Shown here: one piece after another, positions 34,107 through 43,598 of the stretch
Layout of the letters: each line of letters opens with the position of its first letter
How positions within the stretch are numbered: the stretch's first letter is position 1
Source of the DNA: Paenibacillus dendritiformis
Lineage (GTDB): Bacteria > Bacillota > Bacilli > Paenibacillales > Paenibacillaceae
Direction: 5' to 3'
Assembly (NCBI RefSeq): GCF_945605565.1
Contig: NZ_OX216966.1
Coordinates: 728,501-792,500 of the forward strand
Length of the DNA stretch: 64,000 nucleotides
Program-made: the position numbers and the translations under genes
The notes under the pieces: model-generated
The model's database searches: none
What the model was told of the DNA's origin: nothing
What the model saw: the letters and a program-made list of their open reading frames with translations, nothing else

Positions 34107-34970
34107 TTATGGCGACACGATCTCGATGAACTGCAGCGCCGCTTGGGACAAATGATGCTCCTTCAGCCAGATTAGAGCCGAAGCGCCGCTAATCTCCGGA
34201 AGAGGGAACGCTTGAATGTTCTCCTCCGCCCAGCGGCCCTGCACGGTCAACGGTACGATGCTCATGCCGAAGCCGGTGGAGACGAGCTCCATCAATAGCG
34301 AAATGTCGGAGCATTCCCCCAGGATATGGGCTTCGAGGCGGCGCCGGCGGAACGCGTCCATAATCACCTGGTAGACACCGAGCCCTTCCGTGCTGGGCAG
34401 CAGGAGCGGAGCGGAAGCAATGTCCTGGAGCGTCAGTTCCGGATGCGGGGGCTGGAAGGTGCGGCCGGCCAGGAAGTAGAACGGCTCGGCGGGGAAGGAG
34501 TGAACGCAGAACTCTGACAGATCGAGCGGAAGCCGGATCAGGGCGAGTTCAATATCCCGTTCCTTCACCAGCTTGCACAGCTGGCGCGAGTCGTTCTGGT
34601 GAATCTTGTATCTCATCTCGGGACGGGACGCCCGGAAGGCGCGGAGCCAGTCCGGCAGGCGGCGATCGGACAGCGTGTTCACGCCGATTTTAAGCGTTCC
34701 TTGCGTGCCGCCTCCGATATCCCGCACAATCTGCTCGGCTTCCTCCATTTGCTTGAGCAGCATTGCCGCGTGCCGATAGAGGGCTTGGCCCGCCTCGGTC
34801 AGCTCCAGCCCTTTGCGGCTGCGGCAGATCAATTGCACCCCGAGCTCCCGTTCCAGCGCCTTCAGCTGCTGGCTGAGCGGCGGCTGGGCGATATGAAGCC
34901 TCCGGGCCGCCGCCGTAATCGTCCGTTCCTCCGCGATGGCGATGAAATATCGAAGCTGCCTTACATCCAT
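34107..34970 (-). CDS. LysR family regulator
   Basis: ATG behind AAGGGGGAG. The 287-residue protein has an N-terminal LysR HTH (MDVRQLRYFIAIAEERTIT; AARRLHIAQPPLSQQLKALE) and a periplasmic-binding-like effector domain (LKIGVNTLSDRRLPDWLRAF). It lies 18 bases behind the deaminase gene on the same strand, so it is cotranscribed with it rather than divergent, which is less usual for LysR regulators. Confidence 0.92.
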   Translation of the reverse strand: MDVRQLRYFIAIAEERTITAAARRLHIAQPPLSQQLKALERELGVQLICRSRKGLELTEAGQALYRHAAMLLKQMEEAEQIVRDIGGGTQGTLKIGVNTLSDRRLPDWLRAFRASRPEMRYKIHQNDSRQLCKLVKERDIELALIRLPLDLSEFCVHSFPAEPFYFLAGRTFQPPHPELTLQDIASAPLLLPSTEGLGVYQVIMDAFRRRRLEAHILGECSDISLLMELVSTGFGMSIVPLTVQGRWAEENIQAFPLPEISGASALIWLKEHHLSQAALQFIEIVSP

Positions 34971-34988
34971 ATCCGCTCCCCCTTGTGA

Positions 34989-35498
34989 TTATCCGCTGTT
35001 CTGGTCGGTCTGGCGGCGCATCCAGGCTGCATACGGCGAGTCCGCTTCAGCGTCCGCCCGCTGGGCCATGAGCCGGAGCGTTCTCGCCTCCGCTGGCAGG
35101 GCGATCTGCTTGTACAGCCAGCTCGTGCCCAGCCCGGCCGCCTCGGCTTCCGCCTGCCCGTAGGCGTGATAGATGACGGGCAGCTTGGCCAGATAGGCCG
35201 CGCTCAGGCACATCGGGCACGGTTCGCCGCTGGCGTACAGCACGCAGCCGGACAGATCGGGGGTGCCCAGCTGCCGGCAGGCGGCGCGGATGGCGCGCAT
35301 TTCCGCATGATCGGTCGGGTCATGGCTCGTCAGCACTTCATTTACGGCTGTGGCGATGACCTGGCCTTCACGGACGAGGACCGCCCCGAACGGCTTGCCT
35401 CCCCGGCGGGCCGTATGCTCGTAAGCCAGGCGGATAGCCTGTTCCATGAACGCCTGATGACTCATCGTCTGCCGGTCCTGTCCGTGCGGGCCGGTCAT
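34989..35498 (-). CDS. Nucleoside/guanine deaminase family protein
   Basis: The ATG overlaps the stop of the amidohydrolase gene (ATGA), so translation is coupled; an internal ATG at 35465 is an alternative. The 169-residue protein has the CDA zinc site: HAEMRAIRAAC (His and proton-shuttling Glu) and GEPCPMCLSAAY (two Cys). The layout resembles GuaD-type guanine deaminases. It likely deaminates a purine base or a related ring compound; the substrate is not settled. Confidence 0.88.
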   Translation of the reverse strand: MTGPHGQDRQTMSHQAFMEQAIRLAYEHTARRGGKPFGAVLVREGQVIATAVNEVLTSHDPTDHAEMRAIRAACRQLGTPDLSGCVLYASGEPCPMCLSAAYLAKLPVIYHAYGQAEAEAAGLGTSWLYKQIALPAEARTLRLMAQRADAEADSPYAAWMRRQTDQNSG

Positions 35499-36715
35499 AG
35501 CGACCCCGCCACGATCCGGCCCTGATGCAGCACGGCTTGCCGCATGCTCTTGCGGGCCACCGCCTCGGCGGAGCAGCTCGCATGAACGAGCACGCCTCCC
35601 GCTGGAACGCCCGGCGCCGGCCAGACTTGCTGCCCGTCCGGATTCAGCGGGGTAACTCCCCCGGTAATGTAGCCGAGCGCCTGAGACAGTCCATGCTCAT
35701 GCGAGTAACCGTACAGCTCCGCCAGCCGTCCCGCCTTCTCCAGCATGTCGCCCGTGCCGAACGGCGACCAATGATCAGTCAAGCTGTCCGTGCCGAGCCC
35801 GACAGGCACGCCTCGTTCCTTCAGCATCGGCAGCGGCATGACGCGCCGCCCGATCGGCACGGTTGAATGGACCGCGATGCCGAGCGCGGCGAACCGGTCT
35901 GCCAGCTCGGCGGCCTCTTCCGGGGAGGCGCTGGCGAAGGCGAAGGAATGGCTCACGGCGACGCGGCCCTGCCAGCCGGCATCCTCGGTCAGATCCGCCA
36001 GATAATGCAGAGTGGCCAAGCCGTGCTCCCCGGCGTCGTGGACATGGATGTCGATGCCCGTATTCGTCTCGACGGCAATGTCCATCAGCGTAGCGAGCGA
36101 CTGCTTCATATCGCCGTCCACCGAATGCGGATCGACCGAGCCGATGAAGCCTGCGCCGCTGCGGGCCGCCTGCCGGAGCAGCCCGGACACGTTGGAGCGG
36201 AGCAGCCCGTGCTGGGTGAAGCCGACGATCTCATACGTAAGCATGTCGCGGTAGGCTTCCAGGACCTCCAGACACTTCTCCAGATTACGAAGCTCGGAGA
36301 CCGGGTCGATATTGACGTGAGCCCGGAGATGAGTGGAGCCGTTGCGCAGAATCAGGTCGAGAATATGCGCCGCCCGCTCTTTGACATAGGGAGCTTGTTC
36401 CACCAGCAGGCGGCGTTCCTCTTCGATTCGCTCGAAGATGCTCGAGACCGGCCGGACCGCTTTCCACGGTCCGCCGTAATAGGTTTTGTCCAGATGAATA
36501 TGCATCTCGCGGAAGGGCGGCAGCAGGAGCAGACCCTGCGCGTCGATCCGCGGCAGCGGGTCGGCCGGAAGAGAGGCCGCCGGACGAATCTCCTCCATGA
36601 TCCCCTCCTTGATGCGGATATGGAACAACGATGTCGAGGTGCCCGTAATGCGGCCCTCTTCCTTCGTGTAGCCGGTCTCCAGCCGGACATGCGTCAGCCA
36701 GTATTCGCTATACAT
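35495..36715 (-). CDS. Cytosine deaminase-like amidohydrolase
   Basis: ATG at 36715 directly behind GAAAGGAAGG; an upstream ATG overlaps that site. The 406-residue enzyme has the amidohydrolase metal motifs in order: REMHIHLDKTYY (H-x-H), HVNIDP, HVHDAGEHG, SHSFAFA and GLGTDS. H-x-H-L-D-K is typical of CodA-type cytosine or creatinine/isoguanine deaminases. It heads the coupled pair with the CDA-family deaminase, so the operon probably processes a purine or pyrimidine-like base. Confidence 0.9.
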   Translation of the reverse strand: MYSEYWLTHVRLETGYTKEEGRITGTSTSLFHIRIKEGIMEEIRPAASLPADPLPRIDAQGLLLLPPFREMHIHLDKTYYGGPWKAVRPVSSIFERIEEERRLLVEQAPYVKERAAHILDLILRNGSTHLRAHVNIDPVSELRNLEKCLEVLEAYRDMLTYEIVGFTQHGLLRSNVSGLLRQAARSGAGFIGSVDPHSVDGDMKQSLATLMDIAVETNTGIDIHVHDAGEHGLATLHYLADLTEDAGWQGRVAVSHSFAFASASPEEAAELADRFAALGIAVHSTVPIGRRVMPLPMLKERGVPVGLGTDSLTDHWSPFGTGDMLEKAGRLAELYGYSHEHGLSQALGYITGGVTPLNPDGQQVWPAPGVPAGGVLVHASCSAEAVARKSMRQAVLHQGRIVAGSL

Positions 36716-36787
36716 TAAATCCCTTCCTTTCATGTTGATGATATGGGATGAACAAGATGCCGCAGGCTCCGGCAGCTGGCAGGACCG

Positions 36788-37408
36788 TTATCGTGACCGC
36801 CGCTCCGTCTCGCCGGCCTGCGCGATCGCTTCAGCAAGAAGCTTCTCGATCTCGCGATAGCGCCGCTTCGCGGCATGTTCCAGCGGGGTCAAGCCATCCT
36901 TGTCCGCAATGCGGGGATCGGCTCCATGATCGAGCAGCAGCTTGACGATGCGCTGGTGGGTGCTCCCGCCGTCGCTAAGAATAATGGCTTCCAGCAGCGC
37001 GGTCCAACCCAGGTTATTGATATGATTGACATCGACATCCGAATGGGTCAGCAGCTCTTCAACGACAGCGATATGGCCGCGTTCCGCAGCCGGAATGAGC
37101 GCGGTGCCGCCGAACCGGTTCGTCCGGCGGGTGTCGGCCCCCGCCCCCAGCAGTAGGCGGACCATGTCGAGCAGCCCTTCGGCGCCTGCATGCAAGAGCG
37201 GGTTGTCGCGGCGCTGATCCTGCTTGTTCACTTCAGCTCCGAGTTCGATCAGCGCGCGGACCGTGCCCGCATGCCGCCCGTGCACGGCAGCCAGAATGGC
37301 AGTGCAGCCGGAAGCATTCGTGGCGTTGATGTCTGCCCCTTCCCGGATAAGCGCGAGGACGGTGTCCGTCTGTCCACGCCCGGCCGCTTCAATCAATCGG
37401 TTATTCAT
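36788..37408 (-). CDS. Ankyrin repeat protein
   Basis: ATG at 37408 behind AGGAG. The 206-residue protein consists of about six ankyrin repeats (NNRLIEAAGRGQTDTVLALI; GCTAILAAVHGRHAGTVRAL; GLLDMVRLLLGAGADTRRTN; GTALIPAAERGHIAVVEELL; DGLTPLEHAAKRRYREIEKLL). It has no signal or membrane segment, so it is cytoplasmic and presumably binds another protein. It is the first gene of the apparent operon with the amidohydrolase, deaminase and LysR genes (72-base gap to the next). Confidence 0.9.
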   Translation of the reverse strand: MNNRLIEAAGRGQTDTVLALIREGADINATNASGCTAILAAVHGRHAGTVRALIELGAEVNKQDQRRDNPLLHAGAEGLLDMVRLLLGAGADTRRTNRFGGTALIPAAERGHIAVVEELLTHSDVDVNHINNLGWTALLEAIILSDGGSTHQRIVKLLLDHGADPRIADKDGLTPLEHAAKRRYREIEKLLAEAIAQAGETERRSR

Positions 37409-37649
37409 CGAGATCACACTCCTGTCGGATCAATTCCGGCGGCGCATCATCCGGTGAGGAAGCGTCCAGCCGGTCGATAAGTCAGCCCAATCCCAAGATG
37501 CACGGCAGGGGCGCTTGGCTCCTCTGCCTCGATTATCGTATTGATGTCATCGTATCATTGGCTCGTCCATATGAAAAATATATATTTTATTCATTTTCGA
37601 TATGTTTTCCATATATATATAGGGTGTGCAAATCCAGCCCGCACAACGC
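37409..37649. other. AT-rich intergenic region upstream of the ankyrin operon
   Basis: Contains AT-rich stretches (ATATATATTTTATTCAT and CCATATATATATAGG) suited to a minus-strand promoter, but no box pair I would assign. No gene seen. Confidence 0.35.
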
Positions 37650-37680
37650 AAAAAAAGGAGCCGCCCATGGAGGCAGCTCC
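37650..37680 (-). terminator. Terminator of the KGG protein gene
   Basis: On the minus strand GGAGC-TGCC pairs with GGCGGCTCC and is followed by seven T. Confidence 0.8.
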
Positions 37681-37733
37681 CTCTTCGTTATCGAAGCCGG
37701 CGTCCCTGCCGGAATCCGTCATACCTTCAGCAA

Positions 37734-38093
37734 CTAGCGTTCATTCCGCTGCCGGGCGCGGGCCTCTCCGCCCTTCCGCCCCGCTTCCTCGCGGCTCATC
37801 TTCCCGTCATTGCCATTGGACCGGTTATTCCCGTTATCATCGTTATCCGAATAGCCGCGGGCTTCGCCGCCCTTTTGGCCGATCTCCTGATAGAACTCCT
37901 TGTCGTGGGTACGGGAAGTCGCTTCGCCGCCTTTCCGCCCAATTTCCTCGTAGAAATCTTTATCGTGGGACCGGGAGGTTGATTCGCCGCCCTTTTGTCC
38001 AATCTCCTGATAAAATTCCTTGCTATGACTTTGGGATGTCGCCTCTCCACCTAACCGTCCTGCTTCTTCACGGCTCATGTTCTTCTGTGCCAT
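37734..38093 (-). CDS. KGG-repeat general stress protein (GsiB-like)
   Basis: ATG behind AAGGAGTG. The 119-residue hydrophilic protein has five KGG/GG repeats (MSREEAGRLGGEATSQSH; FYQEIGQKGGESTSRSHDK; FYEEIGRKGGEATSRTHDK; FYQEIGQKGGEARG; SREEAGRKGGEARARQ). The family includes B. subtilis GsiB and fungal Con-10 and is linked to desiccation, glucose starvation and general stress. A promoter resembling the sigma-B type lies upstream. Confidence 0.9.
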   Translation of the reverse strand: MAQKNMSREEAGRLGGEATSQSHSKEFYQEIGQKGGESTSRSHDKDFYEEIGRKGGEATSRTHDKEFYQEIGQKGGEARGYSDNDDNGNNRSNGNDGKMSREEAGRKGGEARARQRNER

Positions 38094-38146
38094 TCTGAAT
38101 CACTCCTTGTAGGTTGTTGAGTTGATTGTGTGAAGCTATTATTGTT

Positions 38147-38171
38147 TTACCCGCTCACCCGATTGTGAAAC
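38147..38171 (-). promoter_or_regulatory. Sigma-B-like promoter of the KGG gene
   Basis: On the minus strand GTTTCA, 13-base spacer, GGGTAA, close to the general stress consensus GTTT-N12-15-GGGTAW. It lies about 55 bases before the start codon. Confidence 0.55.
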
Positions 38172-38532
38172 AAAAGGAATAAAAACCAATATAAAGAAAA
38201 AAACCGCATCTCCTTGATGGGAGATCCGGCGAGGTAGTCTATATATAACGCCTGTATCGAGAGATGAATCAGGAATGAAGTTCCCGCATCAGTCCTTATT
38301 CGTTCCTGCTGGCAAGCCTGCAGTTTAGCGGCCAATCCAGGTCCATCTGTCCATCACTTCTTAGGAATCGCACAGAATACGCGGGAACAGACCAGACTGG
38401 GCTGATACCGGCTTGAGCGGCCTTGCTGCGATTGATTGAGCCGCCTCATTCCATGTTGCAAAAGAAGCACGCATACCGGATAATGAAGTGATAAGATAAG
38501 AGGATGCACATCAGGGATTGAGGTTGAATCAG
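38172..38532. other. Intergenic region before ywiB
   Basis: Contains a minus-strand hairpin (ATCTCC/GGAGAT around 38208-38224) followed by GCGG and a run of T, a possible terminator for an unseen minus transcript. A 62-residue minus frame overlapping it has no ribosome site and no protein-like pattern. No gene supported. Confidence 0.35.
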
Positions 38533-39024
38533 ATGAGCAATGATCACACAGGAGCCGAGCGCGTCCGCATCGCCATAGAGAGCCGGCAGGATGGCGAGGT
38601 TACCGTTCTCTATGCGGATGGCGAGCTGTACCGGAAAGGCAGCAGCTTCTATCTGCTGTACAAGGAATCGGCTTCCGATACAGAGCGTCCGGTCGGGCCC
38701 GGGGCAGCTGGAGTTGCCGGGGAAGATCCGCTGGAGACCTCCGTCACCTTCAAGGCGGGCGAGCATGGCGGCAAGCTGATGCGCCGGGGCAGCGTGAACT
38801 CGGAGCTGTCCTTCGTCAAGGACGGGCGGGGCGGCGGCTACTATCAAGTAAGCGGCATGCGGTTCTCCGTCGTCACGGAGACATCGGACTGGAAGCCGCC
38901 CGTATATGAGCAGGATGAAGCCGGAAGGCTGCGCGCCTGGACGGCGTCATGGTCCTATACGCTATATATGGAAGAAGAGCGAGCCGGTTATTTTCAACTA
39001 CAGATACGGGCCGAGGCCCGCTGA
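38533..39024 (+). CDS. ywiB: DUF1934 family protein (YwiB)
   Basis: ATG at 38533 behind GAGGT. The 163-residue protein has the DUF1934 pattern: [30 protein letters not shown], then [18 protein letters not shown] and [20 protein letters not shown]. It folds as a lipocalin-like barrel in structures of the family, with no known function. ywiB directly precedes argS (22 bases), as in B. subtilis. An Ala/Gly-rich insert near residues 60-75 is longer than usual. Confidence 0.88.
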   Translation: MSNDHTGAERVRIAIESRQDGEVTVLYADGELYRKGSSFYLLYKESASDTERPVGPGAAGVAGEDPLETSVTFKAGEHGGKLMRRGSVNSELSFVKDGRGGGYYQVSGMRFSVVTETSDWKPPVYEQDEAGRLRAWTASWSYTLYMEEERAGYFQLQIRAEAR

Positions 39025-39046
39025 AGCATTAGGAGGAGCAGGTTAC

Positions 39047-40726
39047 ATGAGCATGAGTGTAATGGAAAAAATGAACGAGTCTGTCAAAGCGGCGATCGAA
39101 CAAGCCGTCGTCAAGGCCGGACTGGCGGAGCAATCGGAGCTTCCGGCCTTCGTCATCGAGGTGCCTAAGGATAAGTCGCACGGCGACCTGGCGACGAATG
39201 CGGCTATGCAGCTGACCCGCATTGCCAAGCGCAATCCGCGCCAGATCGCGGAGGCTATCGTGGAGCATCTGGATCTGTCGGCGGCTTCGATCCAGAGCGC
39301 GGAGATTGCAGGTCCGGGCTTCATCAACTTCCGGATGGACCGGTCCTATCTCTATGATGTGATCCGCGAAGTCAGCGAGCAGGGCGACAATTACGGGCGA
39401 ATCGGCATGGGCGCCGGACAGCGCATCCAGGTGGAGTTCGTGAGCGCCAATCCGACGGGGAGCCTTCACCTGGGCCATGCTCGCGGAGCGGCCGTCGGCG
39501 ACGCGCTCTGCAATCTGCTTGATTTCGCCGGCTATGAGATGACGCGCGAGTATTACATTAATGATGCAGGCAATCAGGTCAACAATCTGGCGAAGTCGAT
39601 CGAGTGCCGGTACAAGCAGGCACTGGGGCAGGATGCGGAGATGCCGGAGGACGGCTATTACGGCGAAGATATCAAGGGCTTCGCGCAGGAACTGATCGAG
39701 AAGGAAGGAGATCGGCTGCTGAACCTGCCGGATGCCGAGCGGCTGGTGTTCTTCCGCAGCTATGGCCTGGAGAAGGAGCTGGATAAGATCAAGCGCGATC
39801 TGGGACGCTTCGGCGTGCCGTTCGACGTCTGGTTCAGCGAGACCTCGCTGTATGAGAACGGCGAAGTGATCAAGGCGCTGGATGCGTTGAAGGCGCGCGG
39901 CAAGGTGTATGAGCATGAAGGCGCGACCTGGCTGCGCACGACCGAATTCGGCGATGACAAAGATCGCGTGCTGATCAAAAATGACGGCTCATACACGTAT
40001 TTGACGCCGGATGTGGCCTATCATATGGATAAGTATGATCGCGGGTACGATCAGATCATCAACATTTGGGGAGCGGACCATCACGGTTATATTCCGCGGA
40101 TGAAGGCCGCCATGGAAGCGCTGGGCAACGATCCGGACAAGCTGATCGTGCTGATCGCCCAGATGGTCAGCCTGTATCAGGACGGCGAGAAGGTGAAGAT
40201 GTCCAAGCGCACGGGCAAGGCCGTGACAATGCAGGATCTGATGGATGAAGTCGGCGTCGACGCCATTCGCTATTTCTTCACGATGCGTTCCATGGACTCG
40301 CATCTTGATTTCGACATGGATCTGGCGATCTCGACCTCCAATGAGAATCCGGTCTACTATGTGCAATATGCGCACGCGCGGATTTGCAGCATCTTCCGCC
40401 AGGCGGAGGAGCAGGGAATCGCACGGAAGCCGCTGGCGGAGATTCATCTGGCGAAGCTGACCGCAGAGCATGAGTACGACCTGCTTCGCAAAATGGGCGA
40501 GCTGCCGGAAGAGATTGCGGTCGCCGCGCGCGATTATGCACCGCACCGCCTCATCCGCTATGTCTATGAATTGGCGTCTCTCTTCCACAGCTACTACAAG
40601 GCGGAGCGCGTCATTACCGAGGATGCGGAGCAGACCCAGGCCCGCCTGGCCTTGTTGGGCGCAGTGCGCACCGTGCTGGCCAATGTGCTCCGTCTGGTCG
40701 GCGTATCCGCTCCGGAACGGATGTAA
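39047..40726 (+). CDS. argS: Arginyl-tRNA synthetase
   Basis: ATG at 39047 behind AGGAGG; the open frame extends upstream but overlaps ywiB. The 559-residue class I synthetase has the N-terminal Arg-S domain, the HIGH-like signature [14 protein letters not shown], the [10 protein letters not shown] block and a KMSKRTGKA (KMSKS) loop, then the DALR anticodon-binding domain ([37 protein letters not shown]). It charges tRNA-Arg. It ends in a terminator. Confidence 0.98.
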   Translation: MSMSVMEKMNESVKAAIEQAVVKAGLAEQSELPAFVIEVPKDKSHGDLATNAAMQLTRIAKRNPRQIAEAIVEHLDLSAASIQSAEIAGPGFINFRMDRSYLYDVIREVSEQGDNYGRIGMGAGQRIQVEFVSANPTGSLHLGHARGAAVGDALCNLLDFAGYEMTREYYINDAGNQVNNLAKSIECRYKQALGQDAEMPEDGYYGEDIKGFAQELIEKEGDRLLNLPDAERLVFFRSYGLEKELDKIKRDLGRFGVPFDVWFSETSLYENGEVIKALDALKARGKVYEHEGATWLRTTEFGDDKDRVLIKNDGSYTYLTPDVAYHMDKYDRGYDQIINIWGADHHGYIPRMKAAMEALGNDPDKLIVLIAQMVSLYQDGEKVKMSKRTGKAVTMQDLMDEVGVDAIRYFFTMRSMDSHLDFDMDLAISTSNENPVYYVQYAHARICSIFRQAEEQGIARKPLAEIHLAKLTAEHEYDLLRKMGELPEEIAVAARDYAPHRLIRYVYELASLFHSYYKAERVITEDAEQTQARLALLGAVRTVLANVLRLVGVSAPERM

Positions 40727-40762
40727 GGCAGCGGCGAAGACGAGAATATGAACACGCTATTG

Positions 40763-40794
40763 AGCCGGTTTCCGCCTGTCGGGGCCGGCTTTTT
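40763..40794 (+). terminator. Terminator of argS
   Basis: AGCCGG pairs with CCGGCT, followed by TTTTTG, 36 bases after the stop. Confidence 0.75.
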
Positions 40795-40884
40795 GCTATG
40801 CTTGGAATGGCATGTTTCTCCATCGTCTATTTCCGGTTCTCAGGTATAATAGAAGCACAATCATCATAAGAGAAGGTGAGGCCC

Positions 40885-42654
40885 ATGGTTCACCTGCTTC
40901 CGTTAATGCTGGAGCGGGTCGGTATATTGCTGATTATCGCGTTTGTGCTGTCGCGGATGAAGTCGTTCCGGCAGATCATTCAGAACGAGCATGGCATTGC
41001 CGAGAAGCTGATGCTGATCGTCGTCTTCGGCGCATTCGGAATTGTAAGCAATTACACCGCCGTCCAGATTCATGACAATCTCATCTCGACCCAGGCGTGG
41101 AGCGCCGGCGTCGATAGCGGCAGCGCGCTCGCCAACACGCGCATTATGGGGGTGGCCATCGGCGGGCTGCTCGGCGGGCCTCTGGTCGGGACAGGCGTCG
41201 GCCTGCTCGCGGGCATTCACCGGCTGACGCTTGGCGGATACACCGCCTTCGCCTGCGGCATCTCGACGATACTGGCCGGGATGTTCACTGGCCTTATCGG
41301 TAAGCGCTTCCGCATTCAGAACCGTTATGCGGCTTGGCATGCGGCCCTCATCGGCATATTGATGGAGGGCGCGCAGATGGGCATCATTTTGCTGGCGGCC
41401 GAGCCTTGGAGCCATGCGCTGGAGCTGGTCAAAATGATCAGTGTGCCCATGATTGTCGTGAACGGCTTCGGCACGCTGCTCTTCATGCTGATTATCCAGT
41501 CGATATTCCAGGAGGAGGAACGGACCCGTGCCTTGCAGACCCATCAGGCCCTCTACATCGCGGATCAGACGCTTCCCTATTTCCGCCAAGGGTTGAACGC
41601 CCATTCCTGCCGGGAGGCGGCCCTTATTATATTGAAGGAGACCAATGCCGACGCCATCTCGATCACGAATGAGCATCAGATACTGGCCCATGTCGGAGCA
41701 GGGTCCGATCATCATGTGCCGCTTCAGCCGATCTCAACCCAGTTGACGCATACCGTGCTGAAGGAAGGGCGGATTCATACGGCAAGAGCACGAGAGGAGA
41801 TCCATTGCCTCAATCCCGACTGTGTCCTGCAGGCGGCCCTCGTGCTGCCGCTCAAGGCGCATCACCGGACAGTAGGCACCTTGAAGCTGTATTTCGCCCG
41901 CTCCACGCAGCTCGATCAGGTTGAGCAGGAGCTGGGGGAAGGGCTGAGCAAGCTCTTCTCCACCCAATTGGAGCTCGCCGAGGCGGAACTGCAGAGCAAG
42001 CTGCTCCGCGATGCGGAGATTAAGGCGCTGCAGGCCCAGATTCATCCGCATTTCCTCTTCAATGCATTCAACACAATCTCGGTGCTATGCCGGACCGATC
42101 CGGAGAAGGCCCGCGATCTGCTGCAGCAGCTCAGCATCTTTTTCCGCAGCAATCTGCAGGGCGCACGGACGATGCTCATTCCGCTGCACAAAGAATTGGA
42201 GCATGTGGAAGCGTATTTGTCCTTGGAGCAGGCGCGCTTCCCGGACAAGTATACCGTCTCGACGGATATCGATCCGGAGCTGGAGGATGTGCTCGTGCCG
42301 CCGTTCACGCTGCAGCCTCTCGTCGAGAACGCGGTGCGGCATGCCTTCCCCCGCGGCGCGGCCCCGCCCTGCGGGAGCGTCACCTTGCAAGCGTACCGGG
42401 AAGGCGACCGGATGATTCTGTTGACCCGGGACAACGGACAAGGCATCTCGAAGGACATCCAGGGGGCGCTCGGCAACCAGGCCGTCGATTCGGCGGAGGG
42501 CACCGGAACGGCGCTGTACAACATCCGGCAGCGGATGGCCGAGATATACGGGAAGCAGGCCTCCTTCCGAATAGACAGCGAGCCCGGACACGGGACGACG
42601 GTGATGATCGCCGTGCCGATTCAGTTCCATGAATGGAGGGAAGCATCATGCTGA
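40885..42654 (+). CDS. LytS/BtsS-type sensor histidine kinase
   Basis: ATG at 40885 behind AGAAGGTGAGG. The 589-residue protein has a 5TM-5TMR-LYT membrane sensor (residues 1-200; GVAIGGLLGGPLVGTGVGLLAG, GYTAFACGISTILAGMFTGL), a GAF-like domain (210-350) and a His_kinase-type dimerisation block with the phosphorylated His in QIHPHFLFNAFNTISVL, then an HATPase domain (DNGQGIS). This is the LytS/BtsS/YpdA family, whose characterised members sense pyruvate or envelope potential. The regulator gene overlaps its end by 7 bases, and a CstA-family transporter follows. Confidence 0.93.
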   Translation: MVHLLPLMLERVGILLIIAFVLSRMKSFRQIIQNEHGIAEKLMLIVVFGAFGIVSNYTAVQIHDNLISTQAWSAGVDSGSALANTRIMGVAIGGLLGGPLVGTGVGLLAGIHRLTLGGYTAFACGISTILAGMFTGLIGKRFRIQNRYAAWHAALIGILMEGAQMGIILLAAEPWSHALELVKMISVPMIVVNGFGTLLFMLIIQSIFQEEERTRALQTHQALYIADQTLPYFRQGLNAHSCREAALIILKETNADAISITNEHQILAHVGAGSDHHVPLQPISTQLTHTVLKEGRIHTARAREEIHCLNPDCVLQAALVLPLKAHHRTVGTLKLYFARSTQLDQVEQELGEGLSKLFSTQLELAEAELQSKLLRDAEIKALQAQIHPHFLFNAFNTISVLCRTDPEKARDLLQQLSIFFRSNLQGARTMLIPLHKELEHVEAYLSLEQARFPDKYTVSTDIDPELEDVLVPPFTLQPLVENAVRHAFPRGAAPPCGSVTLQAYREGDRMILLTRDNGQGISKDIQGALGNQAVDSAEGTGTALYNIRQRMAEIYGKQASFRIDSEPGHGTTVMIAVPIQFHEWREASC

Positions 42655-43403
42655 AGGCCTTTGTCGTCGATGACGAGCCATTGGCAAGAGATGAGCTGAT
42701 TTATTTGCTGAGAAGGACGAGGCAGGTGGAGGTCGTCGGCGAAGCGGACGCGGTGGAGGACGCCTTGGCGGGAATCGCTGCGGCGCAGCCGGATGTGGTC
42801 TTCCTCGATATTGAGCTGCAGGAAGAGAGCGGGCTCGATATCGCCGGCCGGCTCCGGGAGCTGGAAGCGCCGCCTGATGTCGTGTTCGCTACCGCGTATG
42901 ATGAATTTGCGCTGAAGGCGTTCGAGTTGAACGCAGCCGACTATATATTGAAGCCGTTCGACGAGCAGCGGGTCCAGCAGACGATCCGCAAGCTGCTGCG
43001 CCTCCACGAGCGGGAGAGCTATCCGGCTTCGGCATCGCCCGCCGCCCGGGCCGGGTTGGCGGAGCGGGAGCGGCAGGAGCGCCTGGCGATCACGGTCGAC
43101 GAACGGATTATCGTACTGCATGTCGGCGATATCGTATACCTCGGATTCGAAGAGGGGAAGACGGTCATTGCGACGACCGAACGGAAATATAAGGTCGGCG
43201 AATCACTGACCCAGCTGGAGCGAAAGCTGAATCATCCTTCTATCGTCCGCGTGCACCGGGCCTTCCTCGTCCATCTGGATCGCATCGTAGAGATTCAGCC
43301 ATGGTTCCATTCGACCTGCCATCTTCAGATGCAGGATGGATCCCGCATTCCGGTCAGCCGCACCTATATGAAGGAATTGAAGCAGCTGCTCGGGATGTCA
43401 TGA
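42648..43403 (+). CDS. LytTR-type response regulator
   Basis: ATG at 42648, inside the end of the kinase gene, behind GGAGGG. Residues 1-120 are a receiver domain with D8, D9 and phospho-acceptor D54 (VFLDIEL); residues about 145-250 form a LytTR DNA-binding domain (ITVDERIIVLHVGDIVYLG; IVRVHRAFLVHLDRIVEIQPW). The pair is a LytST/BtsSR-like two-component system. The nearest target candidate is the CstA-family gene 195 bases downstream. Confidence 0.95.
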   Translation: MLKAFVVDDEPLARDELIYLLRRTRQVEVVGEADAVEDALAGIAAAQPDVVFLDIELQEESGLDIAGRLRELEAPPDVVFATAYDEFALKAFELNAADYILKPFDEQRVQQTIRKLLRLHERESYPASASPAARAGLAERERQERLAITVDERIIVLHVGDIVYLGFEEGKTVIATTERKYKVGESLTQLERKLNHPSIVRVHRAFLVHLDRIVEIQPWFHSTCHLQMQDGSRIPVSRTYMKELKQLLGMS

Positions 43404-43466
43404 GGCGTGATTCGGACGAAGCCGGCTCGGGAATTCTCGGTGGCGGTGGCGACGTCCGGGCGAGGG

Positions 43467-43481
43467 TTGTAATCGCTTGCA
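43467..43481 (+). promoter_or_regulatory. cre site (CcpA operator) upstream of cstA
   Basis: TTGTAATCGCTTGCA fits the cre consensus WTGNAANCGNWNNCW at every defined position. It lies 118 bases before the cstA start, which fits carbon catabolite repression. Confidence 0.7.
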
Positions 43482-43598
43482 TTTCGAAGGTTCCTTTTTG
43501 CAGTTGAATCAGCATCTATCGCATTCTGTCATGAAAACGAAGCAGGGAAGCTTTCATATTGTATGATGACTCCAATACGATTGCAGGGAGTGGTACAC

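Noticed and set aside
38147..38335. 62-residue minus frame after the KGG gene promoter
   Set aside because: No ribosome site, overlaps the promoter of the KGG gene and has no protein-like conservation pattern.
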